From Eulemur rufifrons (taxonomy: Eukaryota > Chordata > Mammalia > Primates > Lemuridae), in the NCBI RefSeq assembly GCF_041146395.1, contig NC_090989.1, positions 50,866,501 to 50,930,500 of the forward strand: a stretch of 64,000 bases of DNA. The letters are read 5' to 3'. Made by a program: the position numbers and the translations under genes. How positions within the stretch are numbered: position 1 is the stretch's first letter; each line of letters begins with the position of its first letter. Under the pieces are notes generated by a model. The model made no database searches, had not been told where the DNA came from, and was given only the letters and a program-made list of their open reading frames with translations. Positions 42,085 to 53,740 of this stretch are shown piece by piece.

Positions 42085-42912
42085 CCCTCATCTATCACAC
42101 ACACAGATCCAATCAAACTGTATCTTAAAGACACTGTCTCCAATACCAAATGGTAGCATGGATGTGGAGCCCCAGTAACTCTCATTCATTGCTGGTGGGA
42201 ATGCAAAGTGGGACAGCTACTTTGGAATACAGTCCAGGAGGTTCTTACAAAGCTAAACATACGCATTCTGTACAATTGGTAGGTATTTACTCAAAAGAGA
42301 TGAAAGCTTAAGTCCACACAAATACCTGCATACAAACATTTGTAACAACTGTATACATAATTGCCAAAACTTGGAAGCAACCAAGATGTTCTTCAACACA
42401 TGAGACGAAAATAGAACAATAGATATCATAAAGTAGCATAAAAAATGAGTTATCAAGCTATGAAAAGACATGAAGGAACCATAAATGCATATTGTTAAGT
42501 TAAAGATCCAATCTGAGAAGCTACATATTGCATGAGCCCAACTATACGATATTGCAAGGAAGGCAAAACTGTAGAGACAGAGGTTCAGGAGTTCAGAGTG
42601 CAGGGGGTGATGAATAAATGGAGAAGGCGGCATTTTTAGAGCACTGAAACTATTCTATTTGATACTGTAATAGTAGATAAATGACATGATGCATTTATGA
42701 ACCACAGAACAGTACAACACAAAGACTGAACCCAAGTTTCTTTAATAATACTGTATCAATATTGGTTCATCAGCTGTAAGAAATGTACCACACTAATGCA
42801 AGATGTGAACAGGACAAACTGTGAGGCAGAGGGGATTTATGGGAACTCTCTGTACTTTCTGAATAATTTTTCTGTAAACTAAAACTGCTCTAAAAATAAA
42901 ATCTACCAAAAA
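42085..42912 (+). mobile_element. Old L1 LINE, 3' end of ORF2 and 3' UTR
   Basis: CATTGCTGGTGGGAATGCAAAG, TACTTTGGAATACAGTCCAGG, GCATACAAACATTTGTAAC, ATTGCCAAAACTTGGAAGCAACC and CATATTGCATGAGCCC, ending CTGTAAACTAAAACTGCTC and AAAATAAAATCTA, follow the ORF2 C-terminal and 3' UTR order of an L1M element. The frame is broken many times and is non-functional. A 126-codon minus-strand open frame here is antisense chance. Confidence 0.85.
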
Positions 42913-42988
42913 AGAATACTGTCTCATAAACTAGCTATTATCATAAATAAATTTATGTAAAACTATTAAGTAATGTTAAAAACAAATA

Positions 42989-44165
42989 CAGTTATGCAAC
43001 ATAATGACATTTCAGTGACCAACAGACAGTACACAGATGGTGATCCCAAAGATTATAATGGAGCTGAAAAATTCCTATAGCCTAGCGATGTTGCAGCCCT
43101 TAAAATGCATTACTCATAAATTTGAGGTGATTCCTGTGTAAACAAATCTACTGTGCTACCAACCGTATAAAAGCACAGCACATACAATTAGGGACAGTAC
43201 ATAATACTTGATAATGATAATAAAGGACTATGTTACTGGTTTATGAATTTACTATATTATATAGTATGTATATACTATACTTTTTATTGTTATTTTAGAG
43301 TACTCCTTCTACTTATTTAAAAAAAAAAATGTAACTTTAAAACAGCCTTCAGCAGGTCCTTCAGGAAGTATTTGTTATCAGAAGATGACAGCTCCATGCC
43401 TGTTATTTCCCCTGAAGACCTTCCAATGGGACAAGATGTTGAGGTAGAAGACCATTGTACTCATGATATTCATTCTGTTTAGGCTTAGGCTAATGTGTGT
43501 GTTTCTGTCTTAATTTTAAACAAAAAAGTTTAAAAGGTAAAAAAAAATTAAAAATAGGAAACAGCTTAAAGGATGATATAAAGAAAGAAAATATTTTTGT
43601 TCAGCTGTACAATGTGTGTTTCAAGCTAAGTATTATTACAAAACAGTAAAATACTTAAAAAAAATAAAATAAAACTTTATGAAGTGACCACAGCTAAGGT
43701 TAACTTATTATTGCAGAAAGAAAAATTTTTTTATAAATTTAGTGTAGCCTAAGTGTACAGTGTTTATAAAGTCTACAGTAGTGTACAGTAATGGCCTAGG
43801 CCTCCACATTCACTTACCACTCACTCACTGACTCATCCAGAGCAACTTCCAGTCCTGCAAGCTCCATTCATGTTAAGTATCCTATACAAGGTATACCATT
43901 TTATATCTTTATACCATATTTTTACTGTATGTTTTCTATGTTTAGATAGACAAATACCATTATATTCAGTTGCCTACAGTATTCAGTACAGTAACAAGCT
44001 GTACAGGTTTGTAACCTAAGAGCAATAGGTTATACCATATAGCGTAGGTGCATAGTAGGCTATATCACCTAGGTTCGTGTAGGTATACTTTATGACGTTC
44101 CCACAGTGATGATATCACCTAAAGAGACATTTCTCGGGGTATATCCTCATTGTTCAACAACACAG
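42989..44165 (+). mobile_element. Tigger/pogo-type DNA transposon with both ends and TA target duplications
   Basis: The ends CAGTTATGCAACATAATGAC and (reverse complement of the right end) CTGTGTTGTTGAACAATGAG are diverged terminal inverted repeats, each flanked by TA (42987-42988 and 44166-44167), as expected for Tc1/mariner-like elements. Inside, GCAGGTCCTTCAGGAAGTAT and ATGACAGCTCCATGCCTGTT through GAAGACCTTCCAATGG are the last part of a decayed transposase gene, ending near 43481. About 1.18 kb remains of what I take to be a longer autonomous element. The right end is only 126 bases from CBLB exon 3. The exact Tigger subfamily is uncertain. Confidence 0.8.
43330..43483 (+). pseudogene. 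Decayed C-terminal piece of a pogo-like transposase
   Basis: Within the Tigger element, the plus-strand reading around 43335-43483 gives an acidic tail such as DDSSMPVISPEDLPMGQDVE before a TAG stop. I know this as the C-terminus of Tigger transposases. The DDE catalytic core is missing, so the relic cannot be active. Confidence 0.6.
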
Positions 44166-44291
44166 TATTGTATACAAAGTGAATGGCATTTTCCCCAAAA
44201 CAATTACACAGTAACATTTATGTTAACTGTGAGGCAAAAAGCAACATAAATGGCCTTAACAACTAAGAAAAAAGATCTGAAACAGTCTTAC

Positions 44292-44542
44292 CTGTCCTGT
44301 GACTGTTCTTCATACATCCTTTCCTTGCCTTCTTTAAAGAGTCTTATTGCCCGTTTTGACTTTTTCATTAGACTATCAATGTAGATTTTAAAATATTCAT
44401 TCTCACTGAGTTGAGCAAGTTTCTGGTTGTCATCATATTTACTCAATATAAGTCGCAAATGCTGATATGTATCAGGTAAAATATCAAGTATGTATGGTGG
44501 GCTATTTTTCAACTGAAGTTTGGGATTTTGGCACAATCTTAC
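44292..44542 (-). CDS. CBLB: CBLB coding exon 3: residues 57-139 (four-helix bundle of the TKB domain)
   Basis: This exon has 251 bases: 83 codons plus two bases of codon 140. It starts [20 protein letters not shown] and continues through [20 protein letters not shown] and [19 protein letters not shown] to SQD. It joins in phase 0 to exon 2 (…MDKV | VRLCQ…), giving the known Cbl-b N-terminus. It encodes most of the four-helix bundle, which packs against the EF-hand and SH2-like parts of the tyrosine-kinase-binding domain. The acceptor is TTTTTTAG at 44550-44543 and the donor is GACAG followed by GTAAGA (44291-44286). Because 251 is not a multiple of three, skipping this exon would break the frame. 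The exon's first six bases, GTAAGA, themselves look like a 5' splice site. No stop or frameshift is present. Confidence 0.97.
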
Positions 44543-44560
44543 CTAAAAAAGACAATAATA
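44537..44560 (-). promoter_or_regulatory. CBLB: Exon 3 acceptor with an embedded GTAAGA (possible recursive-splice motif)
   Basis: Read on the minus strand, a TATTATTGTC stretch and T-rich tract lead to TTTTTTAG, followed at once by GTAAGATTG, the start of exon 3. Thus AG and a near-consensus U1-binding GTAAGA abut. After exon 2 (ending AAAGTG) is joined here, the junction reads GTG followed by GTAAGA, which again fits a 5' splice site. The sequence is visible directly; use as a recursive site is inference from the known design of ratchet points and recursive-splice exons in long vertebrate introns. The simpler reading is that Val-Arg happens to be coded GTA AGA. Confidence 0.5.
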
Positions 44561-45644
44561 AAGTATTTTTATATAAACCATAATATTTTCTTTCACTTGA
44601 AAATGAGAAATTTATAAAACCGTCTCCTATTTCTTCATTTTCCATAACATAAATTATAATATTAAATTGTTATCTCCAATTTACTAAGAGCTGGCAAATA
44701 CATTTTTCTTAAAACAATTAAATCTTTTTCTTTGTTCCTCCCATTCAGTCTTTTCATATCCTTTCACCCCTTTAAGTTTTAATTTTTCTACAATATCCCA
44801 TGTGCATAGCTTAACAGAACTACAGTATATTGCTCACTGTATACCACTGATAGTCTTTTTTTAAATAAAAATGAGGAAATGAGCCTTTTCTGTTAGCAAC
44901 CAATGTCTACCATTTAAACATTATTTTGCTACATTAAACTTCTAGCTAAAGCTCTCTCATAGATTTTAATTAATGTTTTGGTGTACTGTTCCTGAACCCT
45001 GAGGAGAATTAAAAAAGAGGTGCAATTTTAATAACCAAGTTATTAAGTAGTAAATGGGTGTCAGGTCCGAACGGGTTTTTTCCACCTCCCATATTGTCTA
45101 CCACGCCTATAAATACGTGGTATATAACTGTTCAGTCATTCCATCAGGTGCCACCCAAATACAGGGGTATTCAGGGCTCCCCACATAACTAAAGATTCCC
45201 TCTGCCAGCAAGAAAAGGTCTTATTTTCAACTACTGTATTCACTTCTACATGTTAATGTGATTTAGCCCAGAGTAATTAAGCCTATTGCATTCTCACCCT
45301 TCCAAATAGGGTATAATGAACCCTCCAAATAAATAATTTTTAAAATAAAATCATTGGTAATTGCACAAGAGCACACATAACATAATGGTGCAACACTCTT
45401 ACAAAAGGCTAAATGTAAACATAAAGGCAGATTTCCCAAGAAGCTATAGAAGCATAAGCTTCTGGGTCCCCTGGATACATGGGCCTTTTATAAGGCTATA
45501 GTTACATTTTTTTTTTTTGGTAAAATTTTCAAGAGCAAGATATTTTAAACAAAATTGGTTAAAATTTCTGTCTTTTCCAGTATGCCTTCCCTTCTCCGTC
45601 ACTTCTGTAAATAGCTTAATTATTGTCAACAGTCCCAGTAAAAG

Positions 45645-46078
45645 TAAAATAAGTCAGGCACAGAAATATACTGTATAAATTCACATATGCACAGAATCTA
45701 CAAAACAAAAAACAAACAAAAAAAAAATAACCACATAAACAGAAATAGGGAGAAGAATGGTAGTTTCCAGGGCAAGGAGAGGAAAGAAATGGAGAGAAGT
45801 AGGTCAAAGTGTACAAATTTGCAGTTATGTAGGATTATAAGTCTGGAGCTCTAATACATAGCATGAGGACTATCGTTAAATATACTGCACTGTATACTGA
45901 AAATATGATAAGAGAATGGATTTTAAGTACTCTTACCACAACAAAAAGGTAATTATGGGAGGTGACAAATATGTTAATTTGTTTGACTATAGTAACCATT
46001 TCACTATGTATGTGTATATATCAAAATATCATGTGGTATATCTTAAATATATACAATAATTTTTTTTTAATTTTAAGA
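45645..46078 (+). mobile_element. L1 LINE 3' UTR fragment
   Basis: AGAATGGTAGTTTCCAGGGC, ATGTAGGATTATAAGTCTGG, GAGGACTATCGTTAAATATACTGC, TTTTAAGTACTCTTACCAC and ATATCAAAATATCATGTGG, ending in an A/T-rich tail, reproduce the 3' UTR of an L1MB-like element. It is non-coding. Confidence 0.8.
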
Positions 46079-47385
46079 CAAGTTTTAAAAAGAATGGTTT
46101 CAAGAATACTTCAAGTGCCGATAATACTAACTAGCCTACCATAGGATCAGTAAGGTCCAATTCAAATCTGATAATTGTCTGATGGTACCCAAGACTGGAA
46201 GTATATGTGGGCAACGAAAGAGAATCAAAGTGTGAGATTGTACAGAGCCAAAAAGTAGTCTAATAAATGGATGAACTGGTTGATACACAATTTTTTACAC
46301 AAATAATTTGATTATATTATTTCCCTTATTTTTATAATTGGACCCAACATGTACCAAGTATTCAAATTAATAAGCCAAAGGTATAGGGTTAATTTAAATG
46401 AAAGAATATTATTTTCATCTCCAAGAAATTTCTTGGAAAGGGAAGATGGCATCTCATTTATTAAATAATACCAAATATTTACAAAAGTATAGTTAAAAGG
46501 GCTGATAAAGCTTTTTTATCCCTTTTTTATGTTTGTAATACATTTATATAATCAGAAAAGCTCATTCAGCCTTAAAGATTAAGTCCCAAATATGTCAATG
46601 ATTTAATAAATCCTGGCTGAAATAGGATATGTTTTTTTCAATACATTAAATCAAAAGATACTACCACAAGTATGCATAAATTTCAAGAATATTGGCCACC
46701 AACATCATACAGCAGGCACAGTTTAATTTCAGCAATGTAAAACTTGGTACATGTCACAGATTGGTAAATTATTAACTTGTAGTCAGGGGACCAGGAAGCT
46801 TCAAATTCATTTCTTCCACTGGTGAATTTTTTAACTGATAAATAAAAAAAAATTCTCTCATGTACTTTTTTCAGACATTCCAAATAACTGCTCTTTCACA
46901 GATAATTTTAAGTTTTACAAATATTTAATTCACTATTCTCTACCTGACCTTTGCCTAATTTGCTTTATTCAAAATTGTAATTTCATGTGAGAATTAAAAT
47001 TGTTTAACTATAATACTATATATCAGGTACTGAGCTTAGTGCCAGGAAATTACAGATGACTAGAACATACTTCCTGACTCAAGGAGCCTGGCAGAAGAGA
47101 CCTAGTTCTCTATAATTAACTTAGGAACAATGTAATTCTTCCTCTAAGGGATCTTAGGAAAGATCCCGTCCAATCCATTCATTTCCAGGTTAAAAAGCTA
47201 AGAACTACAAAGATTAAAGCACTATTTAAAAAATCATTAATCCAACACAAGAGCCTGAATCTTCTGAATCTCCGGGTGATCTTCTTTCTAACTATATCAC
47301 AATTTAATTAGAATTAGTCATATAATTAATGATCCATGCTAAACTCGTTTACATTTTTATATTATTTCATTTGCAAATTTACATG
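46079..47385. other. Intronic AT-rich DNA, nothing recognised
   Basis: No named repeat or exon seen. Confidence 0.4.
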
Positions 47386-47389
47386 AACT

Positions 47390-47860
47390 TTAGGACCCAT
47401 TTGTTAATTCGACAAACATTCATATGTCAGACATTGTTTCAGGCCCTAGGGAACACAGGAATAAATCACAGACCTGCCCTCAAGGAGCTGTCTCCTGGGA
47501 AAGATTGGTAGCTTAAGAAAGAATTATAGGAGAATTTAGTGCCGTGATAGAGGAGAGCTCAAAGTGCTACAGGAGCAAAGCAGCAGCTCACTCACATCCA
47601 TATAAGAATGTCAAGAAAAGCAAACCTAAAATTGCCAAAAGGAGTATTCTAGGGCAGGCAAAAGTTGTGCAAAGGCTTAAAAGGCACCAGAGAATAAAGC
47701 ACATTAAGAGTAAATGCAGTTATTCTAAAAGGTGGGAGCATAGGAAAGCTGTGAGTGAGTGGTACAGGAGATCTGAAATAGGCTGAAGTCAGTTCATTAA
47801 GGCTCTGTAGGCTACACTGTTTTCTAAATTTGCACCTGGGAAAGTGCAACATACAATACT
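47390..47860 (-). repeat. L2 LINE fragment, reverse orientation
   Basis: CAGACATTGTTTCAGGCCCTAGG, CACAGACCTGCCCTCAAGGAGCTG and GCAAAAGTTGTGCAAAGGC lie in the reverse-L2 order (…GTGCCAGGCACTGTTCTAGG…CCCTGCCCTCATGGAGC…AGTGCAAAGGCC…). The open frames in it are remnants. Confidence 0.75.
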
Positions 47861-47989
47861 GAACTACCATAAGCCACTGAGCGTGCAGTTCATCAGTTGG
47901 ATTACTATTAAACCCTGTGATTTATGACAGCTCCCACTGAAAATGAATAACCCTACATCAGGACTATGACTTCTAAGCAGGTCAAATTC

Positions 47990-48048
47990 AATTCCATTCA
48001 ATAAATATTTATTGAGTGCCTGCTATGTGCAAGGAACTGCAAAAGCCA
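47990..48048 (-). repeat. Short L2 3' terminal fragment, reverse orientation
   Basis: CATTCAATAAATATTTATTGAGTGCCTGCTATGTGCAAGGAACTG is a well-preserved reverse-complement L2 3' terminus. Confidence 0.75.
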
Positions 48049-48354
48049 GGGAAAGAAAAATTGCTTTTCTAAAAGCAGTATATTAAGGAGAAAATCAAAC
48101 TCACCACAAGGTTCAAGTTCAGATTCACATGCCTTACACCTCTTATAGAAATATCTAAATCGCTCCCTAGAATGAAAGTTGGTGCCAACACAGAAGAGCT
48201 TTCATAAAGAACAAATCTGTAGTCACATTATACAATGATTAACTTTATAGGGCACCGATTGGTACATAAAAGAATTGGTTCATTAGCAATATTAGTCTTT
48301 TCTTTTGAAGGAAAAGGCAAAGCATTTATTACTGGAATTAGGCTGAAATTCCAT

Positions 48355-48490
48355 TATGTCATTGACTCAAAGGATTTGGAAATCATGGAGACCAACTCTC
48401 TCATTTGGACATGACAATACTAAAACACAGAAACGGAATCTAGCTAACATTACTGTTCAGAACCCTGATACCTGGACTTAAGAATCAGGC
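48355..48490 (+). repeat. Possible MIR-type SINE
   Basis: ATGGAGACCAACTCTCTCATTTGGACATGACAATACTAAAACACAGAAACG resembles the MIR3-like phrase for two-sided decline (CCAACCCCCTCATTTTACAGATGAGGAAACTGAGG). It is heavily diverged. Confidence 0.35.
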
Positions 48491-49385
48491 ATTCTTTCTG
48501 TGCTAACACACAACTGACTCTTGTATTTGTTTAAATGTACTAAAGATTTTTAAGGAGATGCTGTCCGTACATGCAGTGTGCATTGTTTCACAAAAATAAA
48601 AATATATAATTAATATATAAACCATATAAATGCAGTTATAGACATTAATATACATTCAGCCCTATCACAGCAAAGGTACAAAAATAAAAACAGGATGTAT
48701 TGCTACTATACGAATTCTCAAAGTCATTAATTCTTCTTGGAACACTCTCGCATTAAAGAGTTTTCCGACTGTACCTTAATTAAAATTTCCAGCCAAAAGG
48801 TAATAAAGAGGTCAGCTAACATATTTCTTGCAAACAAGGTTCAAATCACCCCCTGAAACATATGAAGGAAATTCTACTGGAGCAAATGAAAATTTCAACA
48901 GTAAGGAACTATGCCTATACTATAACAGACTTCATTATAAAATACACCTCACTTCATGAAGCATTCAGTTATAATGAATCAAGTCATGTACTCACAAGTG
49001 AAATATCTCATTTTCTAAAGATAGTATAGAAACCCCTGTCCTCCTCCTGTAAATGTTAGAAGAGGTTTCTTACTGCAGTTACATAGAAGTACATGTTATT
49101 ATAATAAAAAGCACGTAAGAGTTCTTTGGGGTCTTTTCATTTTAATTCAGCAAATCATCATTAAATATATAAACGTATAAAAAGGTATAAAGTATAAAAT
49201 GTAAAAAGTATAAAAATACAACCCTCCTTCTACATAGAATATTAATTGGGCAAAACAAAGTTAGCACGTAAAATTGGTCATGAGTCTATATATTATAGTA
49301 GGATTTGGAGAAAACTACCAGTTTCTTTACGGTTTTCAATGAAGGTATCTGTTAAGAATGATATACGAAACACCATTAAAGGAAT

Positions 49386-49520
49386 CCAGGCATGATACTG
49401 TGCACTTGTAGTCCCAGCTCCTCAGAAAGCTGAGGCAGGAGGACTGATTCAGCCTGGGAGTTTGAATACAGCCTGGGCAACATAGCAAGACCCCATTTCA
49501 AAAGACTGAAAAAAAAGAAG
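49386..49520 (+). mobile_element. Free left Alu monomer (FLAM-like) with imperfect target duplication
   Basis: About 135 bases with GTAGTCCCAGCTCCTCAGAA, GCTGAGGCAGGAGGACTG and AGCCTGGGCAACATAGCAAG, i.e. a single 7SL-derived arm, followed by a short A-rich tail. CACCATTAAAGGAAT (49371-49385) and CATCATTAAAGAATC (49521-49535) look like an eroded target duplication. Monomers of this kind precede dimeric Alus in primate history. Confidence 0.75.
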
Positions 49521-49535
49521 CATCATTAAAGAATC

Positions 49536-49949
49536 AACTGGTTGTAATTAAGATATCAAGTGTGTATTTATCTGTTCACTAGCTTTATACTAAATGAGAA
49601 GAGAATTTTCTTAAAAGTGGAAAACATATCTGTCTTCCTCACTGGTCTATCTCCATTACCTAATACAGAACCTTCCATGTAACATATGTGAAAAAAATAT
49701 TTGATAGCAGGAAGGAGGAATAGGAGGAGAAGACCAAAATAAGGAAGAACCTCTCAGAAATACATATTACAAATAGGATATGTATATTATATCTTGAATA
49801 AACCTGCCTAAAAATGAGTATGAAGTTTGGAGAATAATCTGATATTAGTAATATCAAGTGTGGGAGAGGGGAAATACCCTTTTGATATACTTTCTATGGA
49901 AATAGGAAGCATCATAGTATTCCATGGAGCTTGACTATCTTCATACTAT
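49536..49949. other. Intronic DNA, nothing recognised
   Basis: No named repeat or exon seen. Confidence 0.4.
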
Positions 49950-50115
49950 GAACATATGCATTAGAATCAAGCAAACCTAGGATCTGGCCCTGCCACCTAG
50001 TAGCTTTACAACCTTAGGTAGATTTCTTCTTCTGGAAACCTCTCAGGGTATTATAATTCTTAGAAAAGGAAATATAAAGTGCTCTGCACACTGCCTGGCC
50101 CATAGTCTGTACTCA
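49950..50115 (+). repeat. MIR SINE
   Basis: AATCAAGCAAACCTAGGATCTGGCCC, CTGCCACCTAGTAGCTTTAC and TCTGCACACTGCCTGGCCCATAG follow the MIR order (…CTGGGTTCAAATCC…CCACTTACTAGCTGTGTGAC…CAGTGCCTGGCACATAG). Confidence 0.7.
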
Positions 50116-51415
50116 CTTCTTTTTTTAGTATTTCTTCTCCTTCCATATTTTATATTTTATCACGAGGGAAAATCTCTGCAGGCTTTACAAAAAGACATTA
50201 GAATTAGACCAAGGGCACTGAACACTTTGTTAGACATCATGACTTTTCAAAGTTCTTTTAGCTCATAAAGTTATTCATGCTACCTAAAACCCTTAAAAAG
50301 TCTGGAATGTTCTGTTCAAGACAGCAGGAAATAAGGCTAAGCCCAGGTCAGTACTCTCATCAGCTGACACAAAATTCTTTAGTTTCTTCAAAACCCAGAG
50401 ATTCTCAGGAAAAGATGTAGGGCTAAAATACCCAATTTTTTAACAGAACACTAATAACTACTTTTTTATTGCTATTAAAAAATAGTGTGAGTGATCATAA
50501 CAATTATTTAATATTGATGTTAAAAAGCTATAAAATTTAGTTGGATATTTTCAAAATGCTTCTTTCATTACTAGGAAAAATTTAGCAATCTACAAATACA
50601 TTTTTAAAAAAACAAACCTTAAATATATGTCCAAGCACAGCAGATAAAAATAACACCGTGGCATCATTTAAGTCACAGCATGTGTTTAAGATGATCTTAA
50701 TATTAAAGATGAGAATTGATTTCCATTTTGGTTTTTTACTTATTTACTCACTTAATTGGTAGAAGACTAGCTAAAACATATATTGTTTATAGTGTAAAAT
50801 TTTATAACATGGCTTAATATTATATAAATATTATGCCTTAAATCACTTCCTGACAACCAAACATAAAAATTACAAATTCCCTCAAAATTTCTCATTTATT
50901 TCCCATTTCCCTCTTCTCTAAGTGGAAGGTATATTATCCACCAAAGTTAACCCTTCTATTGTGTTTGTTCCTAGTCTTTCACTCCCACAATGTAAGCTAA
51001 TGCCACTTTCTCAATTATTTCTTCTCCTTTTACATCTTAAATCATTCCCTATTCACACCCATTCTCATCAATCTCTGAACTCCCATTGCACACAGACACA
51101 CACACAGATTTTTAAATTCTGTTCAAACCCTCATGCTATCAGAATTTTCTTTCTTTTCATTAGTTGTCACAGTTATAGAACAATTTTTAAATAATCCACA
51201 TACTTATTTTAATTTAGCTCCACTCTGTAAGTGAAACTACTCTGTAAAGGTCAACAAAGGCTCTAACCATGCAATTCAATGACTTCTTAAATTTTCACCC
51301 TATATGGTTTTCTCCACTTGAACTTGAAACTAGTTTTATTAGAGCTTCAAAATGCCTTCTTCTTGAAGGTGTTTCTACTTAGGAAATCACTGTACCTTAA
51401 TTATTTTTCTATTTT
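50116..51415. other. Intronic AT-rich DNA, nothing confident
   Basis: Plus-strand open frames at 50922-51194 and 51318-51554 are pyrimidine-rich runs without protein resemblance, probably the edge of the following L2. Confidence 0.35.
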
Positions 51416-51419
51416 TTTC

Positions 51420-52375
51420 ACAACTGTTCTTTGTAGGATTCTCTTTACTTCTCTGCCATCTAATCACAGCCCTCACACCACAAAAATATCGATTTTCCCT
51501 TTCTCTGACTCTCTTCCTTTTACTCTGTACTGGAAATCCACTGCAGTCCTGTAGCTTGAAATGCTGCCTTTATGAACATACCTACCAAATATATGTCTTT
51601 CATTTCAACTTGTCTTTTGAACTGCACACTCAATTTTCTGACTTCAAAATGGATTTCACTCTGGCATGTCAAATTTAGCATGGTCAAAGAACCAACCCCC
51701 ACACTTCCTCTTTTCCCTCCTATGTTTCTTATCTCATTAAGGGCATCACTGCCTTCAGAGTCAACTAGGCTGAAAACCTCAAGAGTCACTTTCACTTCAC
51801 CTTCTCTTTTATCCTATAACTCTGAAGGGTCACCAAGACCTGTAGATTTTACCTCCAAAATGCCTCCCACATCTGAGCCAACACTTCTTGTACCTACTGT
51901 CAATTCTCTAGGCCAACTCTATTATTTTTTGCCCTGATTGTTTTAATATCTCTTGATCATTATTCTTGTTTTTAGTTTTTTTTTCTCTTAATCAAACCTT
52001 CATAGAGTCAAGAGAGTATTCTATCAAAACATAGCCTTGACTTTTCCTCTTCCTGCTTAAGAGCCTTCAATGACTATCTGCCTACCAAATAAAGTCCAAA
52101 TTCCTTGACAGAGCAGTTAAATCCTCTATTATGTTCCTCTAATTTACCTTCTCTCACTTAACAAGTTTCCTATCATTCCTTCAGCCTACTCACTGGAGTA
52201 CAAACCATCCTCAAAGAACACCTGAATAGTACCTCCTCTATGCTTAATTCTGCAATTTTTCACCCCCTAGTAACATTCACCTCCTCCACATACTATGTTC
52301 ACAGAACTTTATTCATACCATCATACAGCAGTTATTACATTCTATTGTGCGGCATAGTTATTTATAAATGTCCGT
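51420..52375 (+). repeat. L2 LINE fragment, long
   Basis: CCTTCAATGACTATCTGCC, TACCAAATAAAGTCCAAATTCC, TTCACCTCCTCCACATACTATG and GTTATTACATTCTATTGTGC follow the L2 3' coding region (TGGCTCCCCATTGCC…AATAAAGTCCAAACTCC…AGCACTTATCACATT). The 121-codon open frame at 51572-51937 falls in its pyrimidine-rich upstream part and has no clear reverse-transcriptase motif. The left limit is uncertain. Confidence 0.6.
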
Positions 52376-53585
52376 CTTTCCATAGTTGGGATTTGATAAC
52401 TGAATTATGAAATCAACAGACAACATATAAACAACTTTTGAAAGAAAGACGTGGATTCAAAATCTGAATGGTAAAAATTTTGTAAAATTTAAAAGATTAC
52501 TAACTGATTAAACCTTCTGTTCTATGTACAGCTTATATCACAGGGCTAAACCAAGGTAACTCTTGGTTTAAACTTACTTTATCAGGGCTTTACCTAGTAT
52601 TCACAAGTAGCAAACTTGGGGGTTACTTCATTTATCTTAGCACAAATTCAAAATCTAACTCACTACTAAACAAAATTGTGGAGACATTTAATGTGTTATC
52701 ATCCTCCATCCAAGTCTACTAGGGCCCATGATTCTGCTAAGATAGAACAACTTTAATAGTGAAAAGGAAATATGTGAAGAAGAAGAATTCACATAATTGT
52801 TTCCTGTTTTAAGGCTCTAGGAAGGTGAAAGTCTCAAAACCAACAAACACAAAAAATAGGCGTCCAAAACCTAAGTTTTACTTCATACGGAATATTTTTC
52901 AGAGGTATGAGGAATTCAACATAAAAAAGGATATTTACTCTTTTTTAAAAAAATCTCAATATAATCCAAGCATCTTTGATTGACAAACTTTAAAATACAT
53001 TATAGTCACAATTAAATTAAAAAAATGGAGAATAAATTATGTTTCAAGTTTGACAAATGTATTAAATGTACAGAGGATAAAAGGCAGAAAAAGGTTGTTT
53101 GGCATCATCACTTTCCAAATGCTTTTAAAATTCTTTTAGTAATGTAACTGCAAATAAATGACAAGGACAGCAAGATAAAAACATAGGCAGGTACTCAACT
53201 TCCTTTGCTTTTTAGCATCAATTAATTATTTTCTAATTTCCTGAGCATCCATGTATGCTCAGTACATTTGGCATCTACTAGATGGAAAATTGTTTCTCTA
53301 TTTTCCATCACCTGGCTAAGACTCTTGTGAAAACCACACTCAGGAACCTCACATTAATAAATTATCATTCCAACCATACTGATTAGCAATCATTTCCTTA
53401 CCCTCACCTCAGCAATTCCAACAAGAGCACAATAATGCTGTTCCTAAAAGGCAATGGCCAGCAGAATCCAGACAAAAAACTGTCTGAAGAATGGCCAGAA
53501 AAACAAGTTGAATGTTCTCTACTCTGCTCCCATTGTAATTTGTATAGGTCTGTAACAGCCCTTTCCATACTACATCGCAATTATC
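52376..53585. other. Intronic AT-rich DNA, nothing recognised
   Basis: No named repeat or exon seen. Confidence 0.4.
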
Positions 53586-53589
53586 CATT

Positions 53590-53740
53590 TATATGCTTGG
53601 CTCTGATGCTATTCTCTGAGTTCCCTGACAGGTTGAAGGCAGGACCATGCTTTGTCTAGCTTTGCATTCCCAGTAATAAGTGCTTAGTAGGAACATAGTA
53701 GACCCTCAATAAATGTTCATTAAATGTTTAAGAAACTCTG
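53590..53740 (+). repeat. L2 LINE 3' end
   Basis: TTGAAGGCAGGACCATGC, TTTGCATTCCCAGTAATAAGTGCTTAG and GACCCTCAATAAATGTTCATTAAATG reproduce the L2 terminus in order. Confidence 0.75.

Noticed and set aside
42253..42633. 126-codon minus-strand open frame
   Set aside because: It lies antisense to a decayed L1 ORF2/3' UTR and so is a chance frame inside a transposon.
51520..51937. Opposing open frames of 91 and 121 codons
   Set aside because: They fall in a pyrimidine-rich L2-like region and overlap each other; no reverse-transcriptase or endonuclease motif is visible.
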